From JAIQFL01 sp035295745 (GTDB lineage: Bacteria; Acidobacteriota; Terriglobia; Bryobacterales; Bryobacteraceae): 64,000 nucleotides of DNA. Below are positions 43,223 to 52,273 of the stretch, piece by piece. The position numbers were made by a program, and so were the translations under genes. The stretch covers positions 186,001-250,000 of the forward strand of contig DATGIL010000034.1 in NCBI GenBank assembly GCA_035295745.1, read 5' to 3'. The notes below the pieces were generated by a model that did no database searches, was not told where the DNA came from, and was given only the letters and a program-made list of their open reading frames with translations. How positions within the stretch are numbered: position 1 is the first letter of the stretch; each line of letters opens with the position of its first letter.

Positions 43223-46200
43223 TCAGAACGTAAATCGGCCGGCCAGTTGAATCTGCCGCCCGGTGCCGGCAGTGGTTAGGATCTGGCCTACGTTATTTGC
43301 GAAATTACCCGCCGCATCCTTGAAGACGGCATCCCCGTTACCTCCCAAAGAAAGCGGACTCTGCGTATTACTCGGAACGCCAAGATTCGGATGGTTGAAC
43401 AGGTTATAAGCTTCCACTCCAACCGTAATCTTCCGTCGTTCCGTGATTGCAAAATCTTTGTGGAGCGCTGCATCAAATTGCGCGAACCCTGGCCCCCGCA
43501 GGACATTACGTCCGGCATTGCCAAACTGACCGGCAGACGGCACCGCAAAAGCACGTGGATTAAACCAGCATGACGGACTACCCACTCTGGCCCCATTCGG
43601 ACAGACACCCGTATCGGGGTTGCCAACTAGGTCCGGGCGTTCCGCAGTAAGCAGCGATTGCACATCGGCATTGTCGAAGGCGAGCACTGGGGTGAATGGG
43701 AGGCCGCTGTGAACGCTGGCAACAGCCGAGACTTGCCAACCACCCAGGAGGCGTCCGCGTCCAGGCAACTCGTAAACGACGTTTGCCACGAAATTATGCC
43801 TAATGTCAAAATCTGACGGGCCGCGGCTTCCCTTGCGATCGAAAATGTTCTGAGATGCGGGAGGATCATTCACTGATTCCACGGAAAAATCCACCGAAGC
43901 ATCATCCACGGAATGGGCAAATGTATAAGACGCCTGCCAGAAAAGGTTATGGGCATGGCGTTTCGAAACGGACACCTGAAAGGAATTATAAAAGGATTGC
44001 GCGTCAGTCAAGACCGCAACCAGAGGTGATGCCAGGTCCGGATTGTAACGATGGCCTAACGCCAGCTCAAAGGGGTTCTGCTCGGCCTCGCGGGTGAGGT
44101 GATTGCCGCGCGTGCCAAAGTATCCTGCGCTGAGGATCATGCCCTGCGCGAGTTCCCGTTCCACGTTGAGGTTATACTGCAGCGCGTAGGGGAACTCCGG
44201 GTAGTGAGTTGTCGCGAAAGTGTCGAGCGGCTGGGTCAGTTGAGCATTCTGGGGGTTTAGAAACTGAGGGAAAACGAATTCCTCGAGACCGAAGAAAGGC
44301 GGTAGAAACCGGTCGAGATCGAACAGAATTGCCGGGAGCTGGTCGCGATAGATGCCAAATCCGCTCCGCACCACAGTTTTGCCGTCGCCGAAGACGTTCC
44401 ATGCAAGGCCCGCCTGGGGTGACAGAAGATCCAGCGGTGTCCCGGCAAATAGCTTGCCGACGGTTGGCGCGGAATCCGTCGCCGGGTTTGGAAAAGCTGA
44501 GAGACGGCCGAATGCCTCGGTCGGATTGGAGTAGAAATCGTAGCGCAGCCCGAAATTCACGGTTAAGCGACTGTTCACACGCACGAAGTCCTGGACAAAA
44601 CCAGATGCGATAGTTTCACGGTATCCGCGGTTAGAATCGGCGTTGGAGGGATTGGCCCCCACGTACGACAGAGGCAAACCCTTCAGCAAGAATTCGAGAG
44701 CCGGGTTGTTGCTGGATGCCTGCAATCCGAAGGGAGTCAGGTCCTGGAAGGTATACAATCCATTCACACCGAAATCCAGCGGCCCGTTGTCTTGGAGCCT
44801 GCGAAGATCCACGCCGAATTTCAAGCTGTGACGGCCAATGGTACGCGACATCTGGTCCTGAACCTGGTAAACCGTCGAAAAATCGCCCAAAGGAAATGCC
44901 GCAAAGTTACCTATCAGGCTCTCGCCCGCGATATCGATCATTCCAAACGGCCGGCCAGGAACCAAAGAAATAGACAGACCCGGATGCGTATTATCGATCG
45001 AAGAAGATGCCGTTGTTCGGTTCACACCGAACCGCAACTCATTGATCCAATCATTTCCGAATGTCTTGCGGTCCTGAACAGTGCCATACTGATTCCGCGC
45101 CAAGTGAAAAGTGGGGAACCCCGGTGCATAGGTGCCCGGTGGCGTCCCGACGTATGGAACGAGAGCGGAACTGTCATCGATGCTGTAGCGCGCGAATAGC
45201 GAATGGGTGTGGGAAAAGTTGTGGTCGACGCGAACCATACCGTGGTACTCGCGGGTGGCGCCCTTGTTAGCCGTGATCAGTTCGCCGGTTCCATCCCCAT
45301 TGCCTGGTCCGTTCGAAGGAGGCAGCAGATTGAGAAACGGTTGCATCAGAGGACTGATCGGAATGGCGAGACAGCCGGTAGGGTTGGTGTTGCTGCAGCC
45401 GGACGGAGTACCAGCGGATGGCAGCAGCCCTTGATGGGCGAGGGCATCCGGTACCGTCGCAATTGCCGTGGATGCCTGTACCTGACGGAATCCCTCATAG
45501 TTGGCAAAGAAGAAGGTGCGATCACGCCGCAACGGCCCTCCGATTCCGGCGCCGAACTGATTGCGGACGAATGGTGGGATCCGAGTGTTGCCCAAATCGA
45601 AGTAGTTCTTGGCGTCGAGTGAGGCATCGCGATGCAATTCCCACAAAGATCCGTGCAATTGGTTACTACCTGACTTGGTTATCATCTGGATGACGGCGCC
45701 ACCATGTCCGCCGTATTCCCCGTTGAAGGTTTGGGTCAAAACGCGGACCTCCGCCAACTCATTCAGCCCGAGAAAAAATCCCGAGGCGCCCGCGGGCGAA
45801 TAGCCAAAGACCGGATCGGTCGCATCCATACCGTCGATCAGAACGTTCGTCATAGTTGGACGGATACCGTTAATTGCAACTTGGCCGGACTTACCGCTGG
45901 AAAGCAACGAAGGACCGCTGCTGGGGTTGGGGGCAACTCCCGGCTCCAGCGCAACCGCACTGAACAGGTCGCGGTTATTGAGGGGCAGTTCCGCCAGGCT
46001 CTGTTCTGGAAGCAGTCCAGCGATCGTCGACGTCGTGTTATCGATGGCGGCGGCGTTCGCGTTGACCGTCGTTTGCTGGGAAAGGTCGCCTATCGCGAGC
46101 TGCGAATTTATCGTCATTTCGGCGGCCGAAGTGACGTCAACTCCTTCGCGAATCTGCGATTGGAATCCTGGTTTCACCATGCGAATTGAATAGCGTCCCA

Positions 46201-46468
46201 ACGGCAAACCGGCGAAACGGTATTCGCCGGCCGTGTCTGTAAGAACGCTACGTTTCAATCCAGTGCCTCGGCTGACAATCGTAACGCTGACACCGGGGAC
46301 AACGGCTCCACTTGGATCGGTGATGTTGCCGAAAACAGTCGCGAGCTGGGTTTGCGCCCACGCACCGACCGAGATGAATACCGCCAATATTGCTGCCAAT
46401 ATGTACGGTCGGAAGCTGTTCCTGACCCAGGCCCGTCGTATGAGCAACTCAGCCTCGATTTTCTTCAT
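43223..46468 (-). CDS. TonB-dependent receptor with carboxypeptidase-regulatory-like N-terminal domain
   Basis: 1081 residues: signal peptide (AVFISVGAWAQ), a beta-sandwich of the CarboxypepD_reg type (GNITDPSGAVVPGVSVTI...TAGEYRFAGLPLGRYSI), a plug (AELPLNNRDLFSAVALEPG) and a long barrel ending in aromatic GRFTF. This is the TonB/Oar-like receptor class abundant in acidobacteria; ligands are often oligosaccharides or peptides but cannot be read here. ATG 46468 follows AAGGGGGGAG. The EBP at 46512-47534 ends 43 bases upstream on the same strand, so the two may be co-transcribed. Confidence 0.92.
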   Translation of the reverse strand: MKKIEAELLIRRAWVRNSFRPYILAAILAVFISVGAWAQTQLATVFGNITDPSGAVVPGVSVTIVSRGTGLKRSVLTDTAGEYRFAGLPLGRYSIRMVKPGFQSQIREGVDVTSAAEMTINSQLAIGDLSQQTTVNANAAAIDNTTSTIAGLLPEQSLAELPLNNRDLFSAVALEPGVAPNPSSGPSLLSSGKSGQVAINGIRPTMTNVLIDGMDATDPVFGYSPAGASGFFLGLNELAEVRVLTQTFNGEYGGHGGAVIQMITKSGSNQLHGSLWELHRDASLDAKNYFDLGNTRIPPFVRNQFGAGIGGPLRRDRTFFFANYEGFRQVQASTAIATVPDALAHQGLLPSAGTPSGCSNTNPTGCLAIPISPLMQPFLNLLPPSNGPGNGDGTGELITANKGATREYHGMVRVDHNFSHTHSLFARYSIDDSSALVPYVGTPPGTYAPGFPTFHLARNQYGTVQDRKTFGNDWINELRFGVNRTTASSSIDNTHPGLSISLVPGRPFGMIDIAGESLIGNFAAFPLGDFSTVYQVQDQMSRTIGRHSLKFGVDLRRLQDNGPLDFGVNGLYTFQDLTPFGLQASSNNPALEFLLKGLPLSYVGANPSNADSNRGYRETIASGFVQDFVRVNSRLTVNFGLRYDFYSNPTEAFGRLSAFPNPATDSAPTVGKLFAGTPLDLLSPQAGLAWNVFGDGKTVVRSGFGIYRDQLPAILFDLDRFLPPFFGLEEFVFPQFLNPQNAQLTQPLDTFATTHYPEFPYALQYNLNVERELAQGMILSAGYFGTRGNHLTREAEQNPFELALGHRYNPDLASPLVAVLTDAQSFYNSFQVSVSKRHAHNLFWQASYTFAHSVDDASVDFSVESVNDPPASQNIFDRKGSRGPSDFDIRHNFVANVVYELPGRGRLLGGWQVSAVASVHSGLPFTPVLAFDNADVQSLLTAERPDLVGNPDTGVCPNGARVGSPSCWFNPRAFAVPSAGQFGNAGRNVLRGPGFAQFDAALHKDFAITERRKITVGVEAYNLFNHPNLGVPSNTQSPLSLGGNGDAVFKDAAGNFANNVGQILTTAGTGRQIQLAGRFTF

Positions 46469-46511
46469 GGCTCCCCCCTTATCTCGGACAAGCGACCTGG
46501 CGCGGACTCCT

Positions 46512-47534
46512 TTAGAAACTCCCGACGGCGTGAACCCGCTCCGTTGCAAGCCCATCGCCCGCCGGATGAATGGAGCGCGACCGATGCGACCGGCGTACTT
46601 CAATGCCCAGTTTACGCATTTTGTAAACCAGCGTAGTTCGCGGCAAGCCCAGCCGCGAGGCAGCGCCGTGCAATCCACCGATCAGCCCGTCGGTTTGCCT
46701 CAATACCTCCAGAATGTGCTCGCGCTCGGCCTCGGCAAGCGTACGGGAGGCCGACGCTGGCGCCGACGGCTGCCTGGTCATTTCCTTCAGGTCGGTCAAA
46801 GGGAGACGCAGCACCGATTCCGGGGAAAACACCACGGCACGCTCGATGAAATTCTGTAGTTCACGAATGTTGCCTGGCCAGGAGTGCGCTTTGAGCACTT
46901 CCATGACCTCGTCCGGAATTAGATCGATTGGTCTGTTGAAACGCTCCGAGAGCCTATGTACGAAATGCTGCACCAGCAACGGGATGTCCTGGACCCGTTC
47001 ACGGAGAGGCGGGAGACAGATGGGGATCACGTTGAGCCGGTAGTAAAGGTCGGCCCGAAACTGCTTTTGGGCCACGAGTTGGGCGAGATCCTGATTGGTG
47101 GCCGCCACCACCCGCACGTCCACGCGGATGGTCTGGCTGCTGCCTAAGCGCTCGAACTCCTGCTCTTGCAAGGCGCGCAGAAGCTTGGGTTGTAGCTCCA
47201 GCGGCAAGTCGCCGATCTCGTCCAGAAAGAGCGTCCCTTTGTCGGCCAGTTGGAATCGCCCTTTAGTTTGGGTGCACGCTCCCGTGTAAGCGCCTCTTTC
47301 GTGGCCGAAGAGCTCGCTCTCCAGCAAGGGGCCGGGAATGGCGGCGCAGTTCAGTTTTACAAACGGCCCATGGCTTCGGGAGCTTTGCTGGTGAATCGCC
47401 TGAGCGATGACCTCTTTCCCCGTGCCGGTTTCGCCTTGAATCAAGGTTACGGAATCGCTTTTTGCGATCGCGCCAACGAGGTTCAAGACGTGTTGAAATG
47501 CCGGGCTGTGGCCCACGATTTCCTGGTACATCAT
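46512..47534 (-). CDS. Sigma-54-dependent activator without regulatory domain
   Basis: A 340-residue paralogue of the EBP at 35268-36332. It has the AAA+ domain with GETGTGKE, a GAYTGA in place of GAFTGA, LFLDEIGDLP and NIRELQNFIERA, then HTH GAASRLGLPRTTLVYKMRKLGIEVRR. The Phe-to-Tyr change in the sigma-54-contacting loop is also seen in some functional activators. ATG 47534 is behind GGGAGGGG. No sensor domain is present. It lies between a lone receiver gene and a TonB receptor gene, all on the same strand. Confidence 0.9.
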   Translation of the reverse strand: MMYQEIVGHSPAFQHVLNLVGAIAKSDSVTLIQGETGTGKEVIAQAIHQQSSRSHGPFVKLNCAAIPGPLLESELFGHERGAYTGACTQTKGRFQLADKGTLFLDEIGDLPLELQPKLLRALQEQEFERLGSSQTIRVDVRVVAATNQDLAQLVAQKQFRADLYYRLNVIPICLPPLRERVQDIPLLVQHFVHRLSERFNRPIDLIPDEVMEVLKAHSWPGNIRELQNFIERAVVFSPESVLRLPLTDLKEMTRQPSAPASASRTLAEAEREHILEVLRQTDGLIGGLHGAASRLGLPRTTLVYKMRKLGIEVRRSHRSRSIHPAGDGLATERVHAVGSF

Positions 47535-47675
47535 AGTGATTCCCCTCCCTCTTTTGCGATCATGCAAGAAGATCTGTGCCATCCTGACTGGCCGGCGGAA
47601 TCTTTCTTAGTTTGAGGCCTTAATCTCCGGTTACAGATCGAAACTAGTCTGAAGGCCCGAATTGCGGGTGTCGGC

Positions 47676-48050
47676 TTAGCGCCGGATCGCCGCACCTATC
47701 AGTTTCAACAACTCGTCCCGCCGGAACGGTTTGCCAAGGAAACCGGCCGCGCCCTGCCTGATGGCTTTCTCGCGATTTGCGCCAGTTCCCAGGGCGCTCA
47801 CGAATACAATTGGCACGGGATAATCGGCGCCGCCCAGTTTGTCCTGAAGTTCCAGGCCGGTAATTCCGGGCAACTGCACGTCCACGATCAGGCAAGCGGC
47901 GTCCCGGGTAGATCCCGACTCCAGAAACTCCTCCGCCGAACCGAAGCCCTTAACCACGTATCCCGCTGATTCCATACAGTCTTCCAGCGCTTGACGCACG
48001 AGCACGTCATCATCTATTACCGCGATATTCCGCTTCAATGCTTTATCCAT
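47676..48050 (-). CDS. Single-domain response regulator (receiver only)
   Basis: A 124-residue CheY-like receiver. The acidic pair is in VIDDD, the phospho-acceptor Asp in LIVDVQLPGITG (about residue 58), the Ser/Thr switch in FVSALG and the Lys in GKPF. No output domain. It lies 81 bases after the FixJ-type regulator of the adjacent histidine kinase and before an EBP without its own receiver. It may relay phosphate between these, which is inference. Confidence 0.9.
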   Translation of the reverse strand: MDKALKRNIAVIDDDVLVRQALEDCMESAGYVVKGFGSAEEFLESGSTRDAACLIVDVQLPGITGLELQDKLGGADYPVPIVFVSALGTGANREKAIRQGAAGFLGKPFRRDELLKLIGAAIRR

Positions 48051-48131
48051 TGGTTCAGCTAGCCCTTCCCCGTTTAGGGTTCTGAACCCTCCATGCTGGA
48101 ATGCTACCAGGGTTGCGGATCGCGGTCTATG

Positions 48132-48770
48132 CTACTTAGGTCGAACACCGGGGTCAGAAGAGATTTTGAGCTTCCCGGCCATCCGAACCAGATCAGCCAG
48201 AGATCCCGCACCCATTTTGCGCATGACGCGGCCGCGGTGCGCTTTGATCGTCAGGTCAGTGGTGCCAAGCTCGCCGGCGATCTGCTTGTTCAGCAGGCCA
48301 GTAACAACCAGCGCCAGGACCTGCCGCTCGCGCGGAGTCAGCGTCTCAAGCCGGTTTCGAAGCGCCAAGACCTCGGCTCGTTGTTTGCGATCCTCGCCAT
48401 CGCGGGCCAGAGCCTCCCTGACGGCGTCGCAGAGCGGCTCTTTGCGGAACGGTTTCGTCAAGAACTCCACGGCGCCGGCTTTCATGGCTCGCACACTCAT
48501 CGGGATATCTCCGTATCCGGTGAGAAACACGATGGGGATCTCGATGCCTGATTTCACCAGCTCCGCTTGCAGATCGAGGCCACTTAGGTCGGGTAGTTCG
48601 ACGTCGAGGATCAGGCAGGCGGCAACGTCCGGGCGTTGGCTCCGGATGAACTCGGTTGCCGATCCAAACGTTCGCACCGTAAAACCTGCCGAGTTCAACA
48701 AGTCTTGAAGAGACTCGCGGACGAGTGGATCGTCATCCACTACGAACACGATGCAGTCCTGGGCACTCAT
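48132..48770 (-). CDS. FixJ/NarL-type response regulator
   Basis: A 212-residue regulator: receiver with DDDP, phospho-Asp in LDVELPDLSGLD (about 57), FLTGYGD and TKPFR, then a LuxR-type HTH from LTPRERQVLALVVTGLLNKQIAGELG. The FixJ-like linker and the TIKAHRGRVMRKMG recognition helix are clear. Its ATG overlaps the histidine kinase stop by 4 bases, so the two form a translationally coupled two-component pair. Confidence 0.94.
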   Translation of the reverse strand: MSAQDCIVFVVDDDPLVRESLQDLLNSAGFTVRTFGSATEFIRSQRPDVAACLILDVELPDLSGLDLQAELVKSGIEIPIVFLTGYGDIPMSVRAMKAGAVEFLTKPFRKEPLCDAVREALARDGEDRKQRAEVLALRNRLETLTPRERQVLALVVTGLLNKQIAGELGTTDLTIKAHRGRVMRKMGAGSLADLVRMAGKLKISSDPGVRPK

Positions 48771-51295
48771 TGGCCTTGTACCGGCGTGGGCAGGACAAAC
48801 TGAAAGACCGCACCCTGCGGTTCGTTCTTCTCGGCCCAGAGCCGGCCTCCGTGCGCCTCAATGATCGATCGGCTAATTGGCAAGCCCATGCCGATGCCCT
48901 GTGGCTTGGTGGTGAAAAAGGGAGCAAACAACCTCTCCGCTTGCTGAGCGTCGATTCCTGGCCCCGCGTCTTTCACGGCGACCAGAAGTTCACCTGGGTT
49001 GGACCGGGCGGATTGAATTACCAGGCTCCTCCGTTCGCGATCGACGCTGGCCGTGGACTCAATTGCGTTCATCACCAGATTGAGAATGACTTGTTGCAAT
49101 TGAACCCGGTCAGCGCGTACTGAAGGAACATCGGCTTCCAAGTCGGTGAGCAATGAGATATCGTGCCGCTGTGCCTCGTGGCGCAGAAGAGAAATGGTGT
49201 CTTCGATGACGGCATTCACGTTTACCGACGTAGTGCTGGCAGTGGTCTTCTTGAAGAGCGCACGAATTCGTTGCACGATCTCACTGGCCTGGGTAGCGGC
49301 TTGAATCACTCTGCCGGCGGCGGCTCGGGCTCTCTCCAGGTTCGGAGGCTCATTCGCCAACCACGCCGTACAACTGTCGCCGCTGGCGATGATCGAGGCG
49401 AGCGGCTGGTTGACCTCGTGAGCAATCGAGGCAGCAAGTTCACCCATGGTCATCACGCGATTCACATGCGCGAGCTCTGCTTGCGTGTTGCGTAGGGCTT
49501 CCTCGGCTTGCCTGCGATCGTGGAAGTCGACAATGGTGCCGTACCACTTCAGGATGAACCCATCGAAGCCGCGCAGCGGAAGGGCGCGGGACACGCACCA
49601 CCGGTACATGCCGTCGGAACCACGGAGAGATCGAAATTCAGATTGAAAGGGATCGCCGGTCCGGACCGAATGGGCCCATGCTCGCTCGGTGTTCCGGGCG
49701 TCATCCGGATGAACCGTTTTCATCCAGGCGGCACCTGCGATGTCATCCTGGGCCAGGCCAGTGTATTCCAGCACGCGCGCGTTGCAGTAGTCCACCGCGC
49801 CATTGGGAGCAGCGCTCCACAGCATCTCAGGAATAGTTTCCGTCATCCTACGAAGGTTCAATTCGCTCCTCCGCAGCTGTTCCTCGGAGCGCAAGCGGTC
49901 GCTAATGTCGCGGAGAAAACCGCTGAACATCCAGGTCTCACCGAACCTCAATGGCGTGATCGAAAGCTCGACGGGAAATTCCTCGCCGTTGCGGCGGATC
50001 GCGGAGATTTCGATTCGCTTGTTGAGAACCGGACCTTCGCCAGTCTGGAAGAAGCGCCGCAGCCCTGTTTCGTGCGCCGCACGATATCGCATCGGAATGA
50101 TGGTCTCGGACATCCGGCGGCCCAGGGCTTCCAGGCGCGTCCACCCGAAAATCTCTTCCGCCTCCTGGTTCCAGTCGGTAATGATTCCGTCCCCATCCAT
50201 GGCGATGACGGCGTCCAGCGCGGATTCGACAATCGACCGCGCCTGCTGCTCCACTCTTCGCAAAGTCTCTGCGGTTTGCTTTTGTTCGCTCAAATCGAGC
50301 ACGAAGGCGACACCTTCGCTACCGCCCTTTTCGAACAAGGCGCCGCCAAGCAGAACAGGCGTGCGGCCTCCATCTTTCCGAAAGTACTCCTTCTCGTACG
50401 CTTGCAAGAGCCCGGTTTCTCTTAACTCCGCCAGTGCCCGTTGGTCGCGATCGCTCCATTCCGCTGGTGTCAGGTCCGTCCAACGCACCCGACCGGTGAC
50501 GAGGTCTTCACGGCTGTATTGGACCATCTGAAGAAACGCTCCGTTGGCGTCGGAGACCGCACCTTCGAGATTGAAGATGACAATCCCGATGACATTTGAT
50601 TCTACTAAGCGCTGTATTTTGACCTCCAGGCCCTTGGCAAACTCACGCAGTGCTGATTCAGCTTTCTCGCGTGCGGCGATCTCGGCCCTTAGGTCCTGGA
50701 GGGAGTCCACCGTTTGATACGCCAGGGCGGCGAACTGTCCGAGTGCCGTCAGGGCGCGCTCGTCTTCGGCGTCGAACCCGCGGCGATCGCTGTGCATCAT
50801 CGCCCATATCGTTCCCACCGGCTTACCGGCAACGTAAAACGGAACCATCAGGCACTCCTCCGCGGCCGGCGCGACTGCCTGCAAGTAGGTATAACGCCGT
50901 TCGAAGCGCCGGAATAACAGCGTGCAATCGCGATCCAGCACGTCTCCGCCAGGACCAAAACTACGCGGCGCACCGCCCCCGGCGTGGGGCTTCCATTCCC
51001 CGGCAATCGCCGGCCAGTAGAACCGCTTCCCGCCATCCTTCGTGAGCAAACTGAGGCCGGCCGAGTCGGACTGAGTAATTTCCAGAATGGTCTCCGCGAA
51101 CGTCTGGAGTATATTCGCCTTTGGGTCGACCATGGCCGCGGCTAGAGCCACCAGCGCGCGGTTTTCCTTCTCGTAATCGGGTGGGCGGGAGGGGCGCCGG
51201 CGCAACTCGTCCGTGCAGAGAATCGATTCCAAAGAAGCTGCACCCTGCGGAATTAACTCCTCCGCAGGCAAGTCATCTTGCGGTCTGGTAGACAA
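48767..51295 (-). CDS. GAF-PAS sensor histidine kinase
   Basis: 842 residues with no membrane helices. GAF at about 60-215, three PAS domains (about 235-355, 357-475 and 480-605), then the H-box SIAHEVNQPLASI (about 623) and an HATPase domain with VILNLVMNAIE (N box), KDAGPGID (G1) and GIGMGLPISR (G2). The H-box class and a soluble multi-PAS sensor fit FixL-like kinases. Partner: the FixJ-type regulator that overlaps its stop. The signal is not readable, but redox or a small molecule is likely for PAS/GAF. Confidence 0.93.
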   Translation of the reverse strand: MSTRPQDDLPAEELIPQGAASLESILCTDELRRRPSRPPDYEKENRALVALAAAMVDPKANILQTFAETILEITQSDSAGLSLLTKDGGKRFYWPAIAGEWKPHAGGGAPRSFGPGGDVLDRDCTLLFRRFERRYTYLQAVAPAAEECLMVPFYVAGKPVGTIWAMMHSDRRGFDAEDERALTALGQFAALAYQTVDSLQDLRAEIAAREKAESALREFAKGLEVKIQRLVESNVIGIVIFNLEGAVSDANGAFLQMVQYSREDLVTGRVRWTDLTPAEWSDRDQRALAELRETGLLQAYEKEYFRKDGGRTPVLLGGALFEKGGSEGVAFVLDLSEQKQTAETLRRVEQQARSIVESALDAVIAMDGDGIITDWNQEAEEIFGWTRLEALGRRMSETIIPMRYRAAHETGLRRFFQTGEGPVLNKRIEISAIRRNGEEFPVELSITPLRFGETWMFSGFLRDISDRLRSEEQLRRSELNLRRMTETIPEMLWSAAPNGAVDYCNARVLEYTGLAQDDIAGAAWMKTVHPDDARNTERAWAHSVRTGDPFQSEFRSLRGSDGMYRWCVSRALPLRGFDGFILKWYGTIVDFHDRRQAEEALRNTQAELAHVNRVMTMGELAASIAHEVNQPLASIIASGDSCTAWLANEPPNLERARAAAGRVIQAATQASEIVQRIRALFKKTTASTTSVNVNAVIEDTISLLRHEAQRHDISLLTDLEADVPSVRADRVQLQQVILNLVMNAIESTASVDRERRSLVIQSARSNPGELLVAVKDAGPGIDAQQAERLFAPFFTTKPQGIGMGLPISRSIIEAHGGRLWAEKNEPQGAVFQFVLPTPVQGQ

Positions 51296-51679
51296 GGCTC
51301 CACCTCCATGCCACGAATCTCGTTTGCGCTTCAGACGAGGATGCGCTTTGCCCAGGGCTGATTGGTCCTTATTTTCTCACTTTCGAGCGACCAGTTGCCG
51401 CCAGTGAAAGTCCACTTGGGGTCGCCAGGAGATGAAAGGCTGCCTCTACTGGGGGCCTGACAACGCAAAAGACGAAGAGCCGTTGGAGAGTCTACTTGCG
51501 GTGCCAACCGCCCGACATCGGATATCCGGACAATGCCGCCCGACCCACAAGGTTCATGCCAAGCCGCTCAAATCAATGGCGATTCCAGTATTTCGGACCG
51601 AGCGGCAAACCTGGCCCGAGGCGTGCACCTACGCTGACGAAATGTATTTCCGCATAAGCAGATCGAGGAGGGGGAACTG
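51296..51679. other. Divergent intergenic region between histidine kinase and P460
   Basis: 384 bases without a convincing gene. A TGG-N10-GCA element points to the P460 gene (51612-51627), and a GAGGAGGGGG ribosome-binding site precedes its ATG. TGACGAAATGT at 51636-51646 is partly shared with bases next to the dyad at 31648. Nothing else recognised. Confidence 0.45.
51612..51627 (+). promoter_or_regulatory. Possible sigma-54 promoter of the P460 gene
   Basis: TGGCCCGAGGCGTGCA: TGGC-CG at -24 and GTGCA at -12 with GG-N10-GC spacing, ending 52 bases before ATG 51680. It fits consensus moderately well, but no copy of the shared dyad lies upstream. Confidence 0.4.
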
Positions 51680-52240
51680 ATGTTTGACCGACGGTTTTTA
51701 CGCTCACGCGGTTTCCGAGTCGTTCCGGCAGCTGCAGTTGGCATAGCGCTGGCGGTCCTGGGTGGCGGGATCTTTGCCGCGCAGGACAAGTACTCAGTGC
51801 GCGTGCCAAATGGGCTCGCATTCTCTGACTTCAGGGGGTACGAGAACTGGCAGGCCGTCGCCGTCAGTCAGACGGACCAGCTATTGAAGGTGATGGTCGC
51901 CAATCAAACGATGATTGACGCCTACCGGGCCGGCGTTCCCGGCAACGGCAAGCCATTCCCCGACGGCGCCAAGATTGCAAAAATCGAGTGGAAACCGAAA
52001 AGGAGTACGGAGGCGCCCTTTTCTGTGAGGGTACCGGACACCTTACAAGATGTCTTCTTCATCGAGAAGGACAATAAGAAATTCCCCGACACGAAGGGAT
52101 GGGCATACGCCGCGTTTGACTATGATCCCACGTCAGACACGTTCAAGCCCGATCCGGCCGGCACTGTGAATTGCGGCTTTGCGTGCCACACGATCGTGAA
52201 GAACAAGGACTACATCTTCACGGCGTACGGCAAGAGGTGA
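51680..52240 (+). CDS. Cytochrome P460 family protein (intact copy)
   Basis: 186 residues with a signal peptide (FRVVPAAAVGIALAVLGGGIFAA). The mature domain contains YSVRVPNGLAFSDFRGYENWQ, VMVANQTMIDAYRAG, KIAKIEWKP, FFIEKDNKKFPDT and a C-terminal heme segment CGFACHTIVKNKDYIFT. The heme cysteines are spaced C-x3-C-H rather than the usual C-x2-C-H. It is the only one of three paralogues here with an unbroken frame. It is probably a periplasmic heme protein; P460 cytochromes elsewhere oxidise hydroxylamine or related compounds. It is followed 33 bases later by a heme-binding-like DUF336 gene. Confidence 0.87.
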   Translation: MFDRRFLRSRGFRVVPAAAVGIALAVLGGGIFAAQDKYSVRVPNGLAFSDFRGYENWQAVAVSQTDQLLKVMVANQTMIDAYRAGVPGNGKPFPDGAKIAKIEWKPKRSTEAPFSVRVPDTLQDVFFIEKDNKKFPDTKGWAYAAFDYDPTSDTFKPDPAGTVNCGFACHTIVKNKDYIFTAYGKR

Positions 52241-52273
52241 ACGGGGGGGACTACGACCCTTGAAGGAGGACCT

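Noticed and set aside
47563..47581. TGGCAC...TTGCA on the minus strand before the EBP at 46512
   Set aside because: Both boxes look like sigma-54, but GG and GC are 13 bases apart instead of 10, which sigma-54 does not tolerate.
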